A stretch of 64,000 bases of DNA from Tannerella sp. (lineage in GTDB: Bacteria > Bacteroidota > Bacteroidia > Bacteroidales > Tannerellaceae), in assembly GCA_031285565.1 (NCBI GenBank), contig JAITVY010000035.1:124001-188000 (forward strand). The letters are read 5' to 3'. The position numbers and the translations under genes are program-made. Of the stretch, positions 9,877 to 19,571 are shown in pieces (within the stretch, counting starts at the first letter, position 1; each line of letters begins with the position of its first letter). The notes under the pieces are model-generated. The model made no database searches and was not told the origin of the DNA. It worked only from the letters and a program-made list of their open reading frames with translations.

Positions 9877-9977
9877 ACAAATAAAATTAAAATGTTAATA
9901 CTAAAAAAAATACATATTTTTTATATATGCGATTAAACCTTTTGTTTTCTTAGTAGTCAAATATCGGAAGAAGTGTG

Positions 9978-10009
9978 CAAAGATAGTGAAAGCCGAATGC
10001 AGAAACAAA
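9978..10009 (-). promoter_or_regulatory. Promoter of the BtuB-type receptor gene
   Basis: On the minus strand, TTTG (10009-10006), a 20-bp spacer and TATCTTTG (9985-9978) are a perfect -33/-7 pair. They leave a leader of about 95 nt before the start at 9876. The spacer (ending GGCTTTCAC) resembles those of the argS and mnmA promoters. Confidence 0.65.
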
Positions 10010-10033
10010 CGTTTGCGAGGTTGAGGGTAGAAG

Positions 10034-10101
10034 CCGAATATATCCGGATTATACCGAGACAAGCAAACGCACTTTTAAGAAACTTGTTTGATTATGCTGA
10101 G
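10034..10101. repeat. Two copies of a dispersed GGATTATxCCGAG element
   Basis: Copy 1 at 10034-10058 and copy 2 at 10079-10101 share the layout (C)CGAA-n-TTxGGATTATxCxGAG. A third, cleaner copy with a CCGAAC-TT-GTTCGG palindrome lies at 16720-16744, after gyrB. All three are intergenic. Confidence 0.45.
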
Positions 10102-10248
10102 GCACATCCTATCTTCGGTTTGCAGAAACAAAGATAAGTGATGGAGAACGAATAAGAGCACTTTTTGAGTTTTGTTAACGGTCGGATTTATTTCTGCTTT
10201 CTTATTTGTAATATTATTTTTATATTTACAGGTTGAAATAGAAAGCTG

Positions 10249-10800
10249 ATGCAACAATTTATAGAAGATGAAATAGTTGAGCAGTTACGAAATCCCGACA
10301 CACGCCAAAAAGCATTTGAACAAGTTGTAGCTGCATATAGTGAGCGTTTGTACTGGTTGATTCGTAAGATGGTACTGTCTCATGATGATGCAAATGATAT
10401 ATTGCAAAATACGTTTTTAAAAGCGTGGCTCAACCTGGATAGTTTCCGCGGTGAAGCCAAACTATCTACGTGGCTGTATAAGATTGCGGTGAACGAAAAC
10501 ATCACGTTTTTAAACCGGCAACGTGCAATGAACAATATATCAATGGATGATGCGGATATTTACCTGTTGGAGAAATTGAAAGGAGATGATTATTTTGACG
10601 GGGATGCAATTCAATTGAAACTCCAGGAAGCAATTGTAAGCTTGCCGGAAAAGCAGCGTATTGTATTTAATATGAAATACTATGATGAGATGAAATACGA
10701 AGATATGTCCGAAATACTGGGAACCTCTGTCGGAGCATTAAAAGCATCCTATCATCATGCTGTCAAAAAAATAGAAGCGTTTTTAACAAAAGATGTTTAA
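10249..10800 (+). CDS. ECF-type RNA polymerase sigma factor
   Basis: This 183-residue alternative sigma factor has only regions 2 and 4. Region 2 spans roughly residues 20-90, with LYWLIRKMVLSHDDANDILQNTFLKAW and FRGEAKLSTWLYKIAVN. Region 4 spans about 120-180, with SLPEKQRIVFNMKYYDEMKYEDMSEIL and SVGALKASYHHAVKKI. It recruits RNA polymerase to a small regulon, usually in response to an envelope or redox signal relayed by an anti-sigma factor. The two downstream genes on the same strand (a single-span membrane protein and a periplasmic helical protein) make a typical sigma/anti-sigma/sensor cluster. ATG 10249 is the first usable start. Confidence 0.93.
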   Translation: MQQFIEDEIVEQLRNPDTRQKAFEQVVAAYSERLYWLIRKMVLSHDDANDILQNTFLKAWLNLDSFRGEAKLSTWLYKIAVNENITFLNRQRAMNNISMDDADIYLLEKLKGDDYFDGDAIQLKLQEAIVSLPEKQRIVFNMKYYDEMKYEDMSEILGTSVGALKASYHHAVKKIEAFLTKDV

Positions 10801-10845
10801 ACCTTTTCGTTTTTAATTAGTCAAAACATCGTAGCACAAGAAAAT

Positions 10846-11235
10846 ATGGGAACGAAACAAAACAAATTAGACGAATTAAAAGGGACAAACCCTTTTAAAC
10901 TCCCGGAAGGTTATATGGAAGGACTTACTGATCAGATTATGAGTAAGCTCCCGGAAATACCAAAGGAAGAGGCTCCGGAGGTTTCTCTTCTTGACCGGGT
11001 ACGTCCATGGCTATATATGGCTGCAGTCTTTGTGGGCTTACTGCTTATGTTCAAAGGTTTTTCCTTTATACAAACAGATAAAAACTCTTCCGGCACAGAT
11101 GAGACAACATATCAATCTGCGACATTAAATAAAAATATATTTGTTGATTCGGAAGAAGATTTAGAGTATTTAGAATATTTGGAAAATGAATACCTGAACG
11201 GCGCATTTTCTGAAATGATGGCAAATGCTGAATAA
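10846..11235 (+). CDS. Putative membrane anti-sigma factor
   Basis: This 129-residue protein lies 45 bp after the sigma gene. It has a cytoplasmic N-terminus of ~50 residues (NPFKLPEGYMEGLTDQIMSKLPE), one transmembrane helix (about 54-74, WLYMAAVFVGLLLMFKGFSF), and an acidic exterior tail (DSEEDLEYLEYLENEYL). That topology and the gene order are those of anti-sigma factors, although I see no clear ZAS zinc motif. The N-terminal NPFxxPEGYF-like motif is common in Bacteroidetes proteins encoded directly after ECF sigma genes. The assignment rests mainly on context. Confidence 0.65.
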   Translation: MGTKQNKLDELKGTNPFKLPEGYMEGLTDQIMSKLPEIPKEEAPEVSLLDRVRPWLYMAAVFVGLLLMFKGFSFIQTDKNSSGTDETTYQSATLNKNIFVDSEEDLEYLEYLENEYLNGAFSEMMANAE

Positions 11236-11237
11236 TT

Positions 11238-11711
11238 ATGAAGAAAAATATTTTCATTACATTAATTGCGTTCTTGCTCTGTAGTTCTTTAAACCTGATG
11301 GCCCAGGAACAAGAAAAAAAGAAGTTTGACAAGGAAGCTTACCAGGCTAAACGAAATGCATATATTACTGCCGAAATTGGCCTGACAGCCGATGAAGCCG
11401 GTGATTTTATTCCGTTAGATAATGAATTCAGACAAAAAATGTTTGATATCGGAAGAGAGTGCCGGCGTTTGGGACGGGAAAGCCGTTCGAAAGAAAAACT
11501 ATCGGATGACGATTATTTAAAACTAGTTGATTGTCAGATAGATACTAAATCAAAAGAAGCTCAAATAGAGAAAGAATATTTCGAGAAGTTTAAAAAGATT
11601 CTGTCTCCCGAAAAATTATTTAAGTATCAACAAGCAGATGCGAAATTTATGAGGGAGTTTATGAGGGAAGGAAGTCGTAACAACCGACACGGTTCCTCGG
11701 ATAAGAAATAA
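11238..11711 (+). CDS. Periplasmic helical protein of the sigma operon (Spy/CpxP-like)
   Basis: The protein has 157 residues and a signal peptide (SSLNLMA then Q). The mature protein is all-helical and highly charged, with a GLTADEAGDFIPLDNEFRQKM segment and a later KILSPEKLFKYQQADAKFMREFMRE segment. The two L-(T/S)-x-(D/E/K) turns recall the LTxxQ repeats of Spy/CpxP periplasmic chaperone-sensors. It starts 2 bp after the putative anti-sigma gene, so it is cotranslated and may sense or buffer the stress the sigma factor answers. Family membership is by resemblance only. Confidence 0.65.
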   Translation: MKKNIFITLIAFLLCSSLNLMAQEQEKKKFDKEAYQAKRNAYITAEIGLTADEAGDFIPLDNEFRQKMFDIGRECRRLGRESRSKEKLSDDDYLKLVDCQIDTKSKEAQIEKEYFEKFKKILSPEKLFKYQQADAKFMREFMREGSRNNRHGSSDKK

Positions 11712-11735
11712 AACACTATCCTATTAGTGTTTTTG
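11711..11735 (+). terminator. Terminator of the ECF sigma operon
   Basis: An 8-bp stem (11711-11718 against 11725-11732) overlaps the last base of the stop codon and is followed by a T run, giving a compact intrinsic terminator. Confidence 0.75.
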
Positions 11736-12067
11736 TTTTAGATTTAGTTTTGGCGTTTTTAGAGGAGTGGATCGACGTGATGTCGTTTCCACTTTTCGCT
11801 TTTTATCGGATTACCCCTAAAAAAACAAAAGTTCAAACAAACTTCACAGCCTGCCTGAACCATTAAAACTAATACTAATTACAATTATTATATATGAGAG
11901 TGTAGTTATAACAAACAAATCATGGATTTGGTTCAAAAGAATTTTAGTTCATGGGAATTTATTCTTCAAAAGAGTTGTCTGAATAATGATTAAATTTCAG
12001 ACTGGCTGTGGAGTTTGTCGGTTTTTTATAATTTTACTATCAATTCACTCACAAAAAAACATATATA
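11712..12067. other. 356-bp intergenic region with structured segments
   Basis: After the terminator there is a two-tier hairpin (11767-11771 with 11788-11792 and 11773-11776 with 11782-11785). It is flanked by tttttagagg (about 11756-11765) and acccctaaaa (from about 11813). A further 7-bp inverted repeat GTCTGAA/TTCAGAC lies at 11977-11983 and 11996-12002, about 70 bp before the DUF4468 gene. I see no convincing promoter or coding sequence. Confidence 0.45.
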
Positions 12068-12646
12068 ATGAAAAAAACAATCTTATTCCTTTTAGTACTA
12101 ATAGTTACCTCTTCGCAACAGGCTTTTTCGCAAAATATCATTTCTTATACCGAAGTCGTAAACGTTGCTGATGCCAGTGAAGAGGATCTGTATAAATCAG
12201 CAAAGACCTTCTTACAACAAAAAAGTGCCAATATAAAAGAGTTTCCCAATGATTTTACCATTCAGGCTGACTTTACCAGTAATTTTACACATCAGTTAAG
12301 TGCAGCAAGAAATCAACTTACCGGAGGTAATAAAAATTATACTCACGTTGTTAAATATACCATAACAATACAAATCAGGGATGGTAGATATAAATATACG
12401 ATTCCAAAAGTATTTCACGAAAATGGAACAACCAGATCCGGATCAATGAATGTCAAGCAACGGTCTTTCAAGTATGAAGAGTTGATTTCCGCTGATACGC
12501 CAATACGTCAATACGAAAAAGGAAATACGAAGGCTGATCCGGAATATGTGTATGTAAAAGAATATATGGATGATGAAATTAACAAACTCATTGTTTCACT
12601 AAAAAATGCCATGAGTAAAAAAATCACGGATAGTGATGATTGGTAA
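12068..12646 (+). CDS. Exported DUF4468-family protein
   Basis: This 192-residue protein has a signal peptide (SSQQAFS then Q). Its pattern is typical of DUF4468: YTEVVNVADASEEDLYKSAKTFL near the start, then a conserved strand pair V-K-Y-T-I-T-I-Q-I-R-D-G-R-Y-K-Y-T-I around residues 95-115. DUF4468 proteins have a TBP-like fold and no established function; they are common and usually periplasmic or membrane-associated in Bacteroidetes. It stands alone, followed by its own terminator. A frame 82 bp upstream in another register is spurious. Confidence 0.75.
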   Translation: MKKTILFLLVLIVTSSQQAFSQNIISYTEVVNVADASEEDLYKSAKTFLQQKSANIKEFPNDFTIQADFTSNFTHQLSAARNQLTGGNKNYTHVVKYTITIQIRDGRYKYTIPKVFHENGTTRSGSMNVKQRSFKYEELISADTPIRQYEKGNTKADPEYVYVKEYMDDEINKLIVSLKNAMSKKITDSDDW

Positions 12647-12959
12647 TTTCAGTGAACATTTTCCATCTGTAACTGTTATACAAATAGTAATATTTATAGG
12701 AGTTAATTTTTTTTACAAGTTAGTTTATCATTAATTTTTACTTTTAAAATTGCAAAATCTATCTCGGCTTGCGAAAGTCGGGATTTTTTGTTTCAAAAGA
12801 TAAATTATCAGCCACATTATTCAGAATAAATCATGACAACTTTATGAGGCTTTAATATTATATGTAGTAAAAATAAAAAAACAACCATTTCTTATATTCA
12901 AGCCAAATCGCTGTTTTATGAAGAAATGATTGCTTTTGTTTTGCTTTGTTTTCGAGGAG
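12647..12959. other. 313-bp AT-rich intergenic region
   Basis: It holds the DUF4468 terminator at 12761-12789 and otherwise very AT-rich sequence up to the tRNA-Arg 3' end. No gene or promoter is visible. Confidence 0.6.
12761..12789 (+). terminator. Terminator after the DUF4468 gene
   Basis: A 9-bp stem with two G-U pairs (12761-12769 against 12776-12784) closes a TGCGAA loop and runs into six T residues. Confidence 0.65.
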
Positions 12960-13034
12960 TGGTAGTCTCGCCGGGAATCGAACCCGGATCTAAAGTTTAG
13001 GAAACTTCTATTCTATCCATTGAACTACAAGACC
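12960..13034 (-). tRNA. tRNA-Arg (anticodon CCU)
   Basis: Read on the minus strand, the acceptor arm GGTCTTG/CGAGACT (with G-U pairs), the D arm, an anticodon stem GAAGT/ACTTT enclosing TTCCTAA, and a GTTCGATTC T-loop all fit. The anticodon CCT decodes AGG. The 3' ACCA at 12960-12963 appears to be encoded. Confidence 0.93.
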
Positions 13035-13059
13035 ATCAATTATTCAAATTGAGCGATTG

Positions 13060-13091
13060 CAAAAGTAGTATCTTTTTCATAATTTGACAAA
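13060..13091 (-). promoter_or_regulatory. Promoter of tRNA-Arg
   Basis: On the minus strand, TTTG (13091-13088), a 20-bp spacer and TACTTTTG (13067-13060) match consensus. They end 26 bp before the mature tRNA 5' end. Confidence 0.65.
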
Positions 13092-13097
13092 TCATCC

Positions 13098-13823
13098 TTA
13101 ATCAAATAAATGTTGCATTACCGATAGCGATTTTATCTCTGGAAAATCAGATAAGTGCAACCGGTAATATTCTAAAACACGCCGGATGATATTGGTTCGT
13201 TCTTGCCTGGAAAAGGAATAAACTGCCATATTCTCATAGTTCATCCGAAGTAACCGTGAAAAAATAACACTCTCAGTCTCATCCAGATAATGTTTATGCT
13301 CAGGCGGCAAAGAAGCAAAAACACCATTTAGTAAATCAAAAAAATATCCGGGATGATAATTGTCCACATTGGGAAAAACTCCAAAATAACGCACTAAATG
13401 GATTAGAAACACCAAATGAAAATTTGCCACCCCTTCTTCGGATATATCTAACCAACGTATCGAATCATGCAGAAAACCGAACAATTTAGGATCCGCTTCT
13501 TTGGTCCGCACAGAACGATAAATCACTTCGGATGTAAAAAGAGCAATTACATTTTTAACCGGATGAAATGCTATATTATTTAACGGGAAACTTATTCTCG
13601 TTTCTTTAATACGCTGTAAATCCCTGTTATGCGAATGATCGACTTCCATCTCCAGAACAGATAACGGCATGAATAATGCATGCGAAACTTTACTTTTCCG
13701 GCTTCGGGCACGCGCTACTAAATAAGACATACGTCCGGATATTTCCGTATATGCATGAACAATGACATACTTATCATTATATGGCATCGTATGTAAGATT
13801 ATTCCACGTGTCGTATATAACAT
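13098..13823 (-). CDS. recO: DNA repair protein RecO
   Basis: RecO works with RecR/RecF to load RecA on SSB-coated single-stranded DNA. The 241-residue protein starts with the typical OB-fold opening (MLYTTRGIILHTMPYNDKYVIV and TEISGRMSYLVARARSRKSK), followed by the helical C-terminal domain. The four-Cys zinc finger of many RecO proteins is absent, as is usual in Bacteroidales. The length and position next to rpsT/gyrB match related genomes as I know them. The ATG at 13823 gives the expected N-terminus. Confidence 0.93.
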   Translation of the reverse strand: MLYTTRGIILHTMPYNDKYVIVHAYTEISGRMSYLVARARSRKSKVSHALFMPLSVLEMEVDHSHNRDLQRIKETRISFPLNNIAFHPVKNVIALFTSEVIYRSVRTKEADPKLFGFLHDSIRWLDISEEGVANFHLVFLIHLVRYFGVFPNVDNYHPGYFFDLLNGVFASLPPEHKHYLDETESVIFSRLLRMNYENMAVYSFSRQERTNIIRRVLEYYRLHLSDFPEIKSLSVMQHLFD

Positions 13824-13924
13824 TCTCTATGATTAATACCGGAACAAAGATAATCAATTCGATCTTTGTCCGGAAACTATAAAATACATTGTTTTACGGT
13901 CTGATAAAAAAAACAATAAAATAT

Positions 13925-13955
13925 TTTGGTGATTTTATGGAATATGCTATCTTTG
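13925..13955 (+). promoter_or_regulatory. Promoter of the tRNA-Glu/rpsT unit
   Basis: TTTG (13925-13928), a 19-bp spacer and TATCTTTG (13948-13955) form a consensus promoter about 60 bp before tRNA-Glu. rpsT follows the tRNA without an intervening terminator. Confidence 0.65.
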
Positions 13956-14015
13956 CACTCGCAATTAAGCAAAAAGTAGCTTTATTGCTCTGTAAGTGAG
14001 TTTTTTTACAGATAT

Positions 14016-14087
14016 GGCCTGTTCGTCTATCGGTTAGGACGCAAGATTTTCATTCTTGAAAGAGGGGTTCGATTCCCCTACGGGCTA
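14016..14087 (+). tRNA. tRNA-Glu (anticodon UUC), copy 1
   Basis: This is a complete cloverleaf: acceptor GGCCTGT/ACGGGCT, anticodon stem CAAGA/TCTTG enclosing TTTTCAT, and T-loop GTTCGATTC. CCA is not encoded. It lies 29 bp upstream of rpsT and is identical over all 72 nt to a second copy at 14433-14504. Confidence 0.95.
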
Positions 14088-14116
14088 CAGAAATAACAGA
14101 AAGAATTTAAAGCAAA

Positions 14117-14371
14117 ATGGCAAATCATAAATCATCCATTAAGAGAATGCGCCAAACAAGCACGAGATGCTTGAGAAATAGATACCGCGCAAAAACAACA
14201 AGAAATGCAGTTAAAGCACTACGCAACACATCTGATAAAAAGGAAGCAGAAACGCTTTATCCGAAAGTATGCGCTATGTTAGATAAACTTGCAAAAAGAA
14301 AAGTTATTCACAAGAATAAAGCAGGTAATCTGAAATCAAAATTAGCTAAACACGTTCACGCATTAGCATAA
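14117..14371 (+). CDS. rpsT: 30S ribosomal protein S20
   Basis: S20 is a primary binder of 16S rRNA that helps fold the 5' domain of the 30S subunit. The 84 residues are almost all basic helix, beginning [15 protein letters not shown] and containing [14 protein letters not shown] near the end, which are diagnostic. Length is normal. The gene is sandwiched between two identical tRNA-Glu genes and is probably cotranscribed with the first, then followed by a terminator at 14394-14424. Confidence 0.96.
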   Translation: MANHKSSIKRMRQTSTRCLRNRYRAKTTRNAVKALRNTSDKKEAETLYPKVCAMLDKLAKRKVIHKNKAGNLKSKLAKHVHALA

Positions 14372-14393
14372 TTTGTTAGGCTAAAAAAAATAC

Positions 14394-14424
14394 AAAGCCG
14401 GACTTATTAAGCCCGGCTTTCTTT
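14394..14424 (+). terminator. Terminator after rpsT
   Basis: The stem AAAGCCGG/CCGGCTTT (14394-14401 against 14413-14420) is followed by CTTTT. It lies before the second tRNA-Glu, which therefore depends on readthrough or an unseen promoter. Confidence 0.8.
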
Positions 14425-14432
14425 TACCAGAA

Positions 14433-14504
14433 GGCCTGTTCGTCTATCGGTTAGGACGCAAGATTTTCATTCTTGAAAGAGGGGTTCGATTCCCCTACGG
14501 GCTA
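14433..14504 (+). tRNA. tRNA-Glu (anticodon UUC), copy 2
   Basis: It is identical to the copy at 14016-14087 over 72 nt, in direct orientation. It begins 9 bp after the rpsT terminator and is followed by its own terminator at 14510-14541. Confidence 0.95.
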
Positions 14505-14509
14505 CAAAG

Positions 14510-14541
14510 GTCAGTTTTCCGGATAAGAGAACTGGCTTTTT
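14510..14541 (+). terminator. Terminator after second tRNA-Glu
   Basis: A 10-bp stem with two wobble pairs (14510-14519 against 14527-14536) is followed by five T residues. Confidence 0.75.
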
Positions 14542-14612
14542 CATTATAGATAGTCATACTATCTTCCACCAAAAACAAGAGCCTTAAATCTACGCATTTA
14601 ACCCTTTATAAA

Positions 14613-14680
14613 TTTCGGTATCTAAAAAATAATTTGTATATTTGTTAGCTTTTAAAAAAAGTCGCTATGCGACTATTTTT
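14613..14680 (+). promoter_or_regulatory. gyrB promoter and leader hairpin
   Basis: TATATTTG (14637-14644) is a consensus -7 box with an imperfect TTTC at 14613-14616, 20 bp upstream. Just downstream a hairpin AGTCGC-TAT-GCGACT (14660-14674) follows seven As and precedes ATTTTT. It looks like a small terminator lying inside the gyrB leader. Confidence 0.45.
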
Positions 14681-14705
14681 ATATACTATTATAGCTTATA
14701 ATTAA

Positions 14706-16679
<1,974 letters not shown>

Positions 16680-16719
16680 GTTATAAATTGATGAACATTT
16701 TAAGTAACGAGAGCAGACA

Positions 16720-16744
16720 CCGAACTTGTTCGGATTATGCCGAG
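16720..16744. repeat. Third copy of the GGATTATxCCGAG element
   Basis: The palindrome CCGAAC-TT-GTTCGG (16720-16733) is followed by ATTATGCCGAG. The same arrangement, degenerate, occurs twice near 10034-10101. It lies in the 81-bp gap between gyrB and the next gene. Confidence 0.45.
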
Positions 16745-16760
16745 TAACGCAAAATGACTA

Positions 16761-18545
16761 ATGAAATTGAACAATTCGATCCGTCCTTCTGATCTGCAAT
16801 CTCTTTATAAGGATGTGGATGATTACATACCGGCATTAGAGCCTAATCAACCACTGCCCCGCATAGGAATTTCTGCAAACCGGAAGGACGGATTGTCATG
16901 TATAGCAGAGCCTTATTTTCAATCTGTAATATTAGCCGGAGGAGCTCCGGTTATCGTACCGGTTACAACAGACATCAGGGTGCTCACAGAAATTGTGAGA
17001 AATTTGGATGGGTTGATTTTATCCGGAGGAGCAGATCTTGATCCTCTTTTCTTATCAGAAGAACCAATTCCCGAATTAGGAGATGTAGACACCTATCGTG
17101 ACAGATACGATTTATCATTGATCCGGTTGGCTTTCAATAACCAATTACCAATCATGGGAATCTGCCGTGGACATCAACTCATAAATGTAGCCTTCGGAGG
17201 CACTCTATATCAGGATATTCATGCACAGTTTTCATCAGCATCACTACAACACAGCCAGGATGAACCGCGTGATCAGGCTACACACAGCGTGGCACTTTCG
17301 GATATTCCTTCCCGGTTACGTGAGATCACAAATGGTAAAATGGTGTTAGATGTAAATTCGTTTCATCATCAGGCCATAAAAGAAGTTGCACCCGAATTTA
17401 TAGCAACAGCAACAGCCCCGGATGGTTTGAATGAAGGCATGGAACATCCGGAGTATCCGATTTTCAGTGTACAATGGCATCCGGAGCCCATGGCTGCTGC
17501 CGGAAACGAAGAAATGCTGGATTTATTCCGGCATCATATATCCCAGGCCAGGCTCTTTGCAAATGCCAAGCTTCTTCACAATAAGATCATCACAATAGAT
17601 TCGCATACAGATACACCCATGATTTTCCCTGGGTCTTTTGATCTGGGCATAAAAGAAGGGGGAAAAGTAAATCTTCCTTTTATGGAAGAGGGGAAACTGG
17701 ATGCAGCCTTTATGGTTGCATATATTCCACAGGGAGCACGTGACGAGGAAGCTTCGCAAAAAGCAACAGATTATGCTACGGAACGCCTCTCACAAATTAT
17801 CCGGCAAAAAGAAATTAATTCAGGCCGTATGGATATAGCCCGGACTCCGGATGATCTGGTTTGCCTGAAACAGCAAGGAAAGAAAGCAATCTTCCTGGGC
17901 ATAGAAAATGGATATGCCATTGGAAAAAATATAGAAAATCTTCAACGATTCAAAGACTTAGGCGTTGTCTATATGACCCTGTGTCATAATGGCGACAATG
18001 ATATTTGTGATTCTGCAGCAGGTAATAAGGAGTGGGGCGGACTAAGTCCATTCGGTAAAAAAGTGGTAAAAGAGATGAATCATTTGGGTATAATGATCGA
18101 TCTTTCCCATGCTGCGGAAAGTACGTTTTACGATGTATTAAAACATAGCCGAAAACCAGTTATTGCATCTCATTCGTCTGCTTATGCTTTAACCCCTCAC
18201 CGGCGTAATCTGACAGATGAGCAGATTAAGGCATTAGCAGCCAATGGAGGTGTTATGCAAATCTGCCTATATAAAGGCTTTTTAAATCCCGAACCTGAAA
18301 AGGCTTCTGTAAGTGACGCTATCCGGCATATATGTCATGTGGTCGACCTGGTTGGCGCCGACTATGTCGGTATCGGATCTGATTTTGACGGCGACGGGGA
18401 AATCATTGGTTGCCGGGCTGCAAACGAATTAATCCAGATTACAATGCGGCTGGTCGCATTAGGTTTTGACGAGGAAAGTATACGGAAAATATGGGGTGGT
18501 AACCTGTTACGTGTCATGAGAAACGTTCAGAATACCACAGTTTAA
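16761..18545 (+). CDS. Fused peptidase C26 glutamine-amidotransferase and M19 dipeptidase
   Basis: This is a two-domain enzyme of 594 residues. Residues ~33-262 form a class I amidotransferase-like peptidase C26 (gamma-glutamyl hydrolase, PuuD-like) with nucleophile Cys135 in GICRGHQ and the His240/Glu242 pair in QWHPEP. Residues ~275-590 form a renal-dipeptidase-like M19 metallopeptidase with the HxD zinc motif (H282, D284 in SHTD), ENGYAIG, IDLSHAAE, ASHSSAYAL and GIGSDFDGDG. No signal peptide is seen, so the enzyme is probably cytoplasmic. A likely role is stepwise breakdown of gamma-glutamyl compounds and the released dipeptides (for example glutathione or cell-wall fragments); that is inference. 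Both active sites look intact. Confidence 0.88.
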   Translation: MKLNNSIRPSDLQSLYKDVDDYIPALEPNQPLPRIGISANRKDGLSCIAEPYFQSVILAGGAPVIVPVTTDIRVLTEIVRNLDGLILSGGADLDPLFLSEEPIPELGDVDTYRDRYDLSLIRLAFNNQLPIMGICRGHQLINVAFGGTLYQDIHAQFSSASLQHSQDEPRDQATHSVALSDIPSRLREITNGKMVLDVNSFHHQAIKEVAPEFIATATAPDGLNEGMEHPEYPIFSVQWHPEPMAAAGNEEMLDLFRHHISQARLFANAKLLHNKIITIDSHTDTPMIFPGSFDLGIKEGGKVNLPFMEEGKLDAAFMVAYIPQGARDEEASQKATDYATERLSQIIRQKEINSGRMDIARTPDDLVCLKQQGKKAIFLGIENGYAIGKNIENLQRFKDLGVVYMTLCHNGDNDICDSAAGNKEWGGLSPFGKKVVKEMNHLGIMIDLSHAAESTFYDVLKHSRKPVIASHSSAYALTPHRRNLTDEQIKALAANGGVMQICLYKGFLNPEPEKASVSDAIRHICHVVDLVGADYVGIGSDFDGDGEIIGCRAANELIQITMRLVALGFDEESIRKIWGGNLLRVMRNVQNTTV

Positions 18546-18555
18546 TTAGAAAGAA

Positions 18556-19551
18556 ATGAATAAAATTATTTGTTTATTATTTTGTTGCTTATTTTTATCG
18601 TGTTGCGGACATAAGACTGTAACTGAAAACAACACAACTACTCCATTGACAACAACAGAGACTGTGCAAAAAACGAATACACCTGAGTTCGACAAAGATA
18701 GTGCATACACTTATGTGGACCGTCAGGTACAATTCGGCCCTCGTGTTCCTAACACCGAAGCGCATAAAGCCTGTGCGCGCTACCTGGCAAATGAATTGGA
18801 ACGATTCGGAGCGAAAATATATGTACAGGAAGCATCTTTAACAGCCTACAATGGAACTAAGCTGGAGGCTAGTAATATTATTGGTGTTTACAATCCTGAC
18901 CAAAAGAAACGTGTATTACTTTTTGCACATTGGGATTCACGTCCGTATTCTGATCGTGATGAAGAGAAATACCATTACACACCCATTGATGGAGCCGATG
19001 ATGGAGCCAGTGGTGTAGGAGTATTACTTGAAATCGCCCGGCAAATCGGGCTAAAGGGTATTGATATTGGTATAGACATAGCCTTTTTTGATGCTGAAGA
19101 TTATGGAACACCCGAATTTATAAAGAATTATACTCAGGACACATGGTGTCTGGGAACACAATTCTGGGCCAAGAACCCACATATACCTGGATATAAAGCA
19201 GACTTCGGCATTTTACTCGATATGGTCGGGAGCAAAGATGCAACTTTCTATAAAGAAGCAACATCAATAAGGTATGCAGCTCCCATTGTTGAGAAAGTAT
19301 GGAGCACTGCCCGCAATTTAGGTTACGGAAAATATTTCATTAATAAAGATGGCGGAGGTGTTGTTGACGATCATCAATATGTTATTTCAGGCCGGAATAT
19401 TCCCAGCATTGATATCATTAACCTCAACCCGGATACACCTCATGGATTCGGAGCCTATTGGCACACGCAAAACGATACAATGGATAACATCGATCGTGAA
19501 ACATTAAAAGCTGTCGGTCAAACTGTCCTGGAGGTCATTTACAAGTATTAA
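18556..19551 (+). CDS. Type II glutaminyl-peptide cyclotransferase (M28-fold lipoprotein)
   Basis: This enzyme cyclises N-terminal Gln to pyroglutamate on exported proteins. It has 331 residues. The N-terminus is a lipoprotein signal with Cys at 16/17 (LFLSCCG). The catalytic domain shows the M28-type zinc-binding pattern of mammalian-like cyclases: FAHWDSRPYSDRD, DGADDGASGVG, FFDAEDYG and YWHTQNDTMDNI. This set separates cyclases from true M28 aminopeptidases and matches the Porphyromonas/Bacteroidales enzyme. It starts 10 bp after the C26-M19 gene and is followed 20 bp later by sufE. Many proteins in this window expose Gln after signal cleavage and are likely substrates. Confidence 0.85.
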   Translation: MNKIICLLFCCLFLSCCGHKTVTENNTTTPLTTTETVQKTNTPEFDKDSAYTYVDRQVQFGPRVPNTEAHKACARYLANELERFGAKIYVQEASLTAYNGTKLEASNIIGVYNPDQKKRVLLFAHWDSRPYSDRDEEKYHYTPIDGADDGASGVGVLLEIARQIGLKGIDIGIDIAFFDAEDYGTPEFIKNYTQDTWCLGTQFWAKNPHIPGYKADFGILLDMVGSKDATFYKEATSIRYAAPIVEKVWSTARNLGYGKYFINKDGGGVVDDHQYVISGRNIPSIDIINLNPDTPHGFGAYWHTQNDTMDNIDRETLKAVGQTVLEVIYKY

Positions 19552-19571
19552 AGAATAATTCAATTATACAT

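Larger units (their letters stand above)
9877..10248. other. 372-bp divergent intergenic region
   Basis: It holds the receptor promoter (9978-10009), two copies of a dispersed CCGAA..GGATTATxCCGAG element (10034-10058 and 10079-10101) and a TATCTT/AAGATA dyad (10110-10115 against 10131-10136). I found no clean -33/-7 promoter for the sigma gene, which fits an ECF sigma reading its own promoter. No coding sequence is apparent. Confidence 0.6.

Noticed and set aside
9877..9977. Possible cobalamin riboswitch in the leader of the BtuB-type receptor
   Set aside because: No B12-box or conserved core was found, and the leader of about 95 nt is too short for the class.
11986..12171. Plus-strand frame overlapping the start of the DUF4468 gene
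   Set aside because: Its second half is the out-of-frame reading of the DUF4468 signal peptide; no independent support.
16761..18545. Reading the C26-M19 fusion as two adjacent genes joined by a sequencing error
   Set aside because: The linker (about residues 262-275) is continuous and in frame, both domains have normal lengths, and similar fusions are familiar in Bacteroidales.
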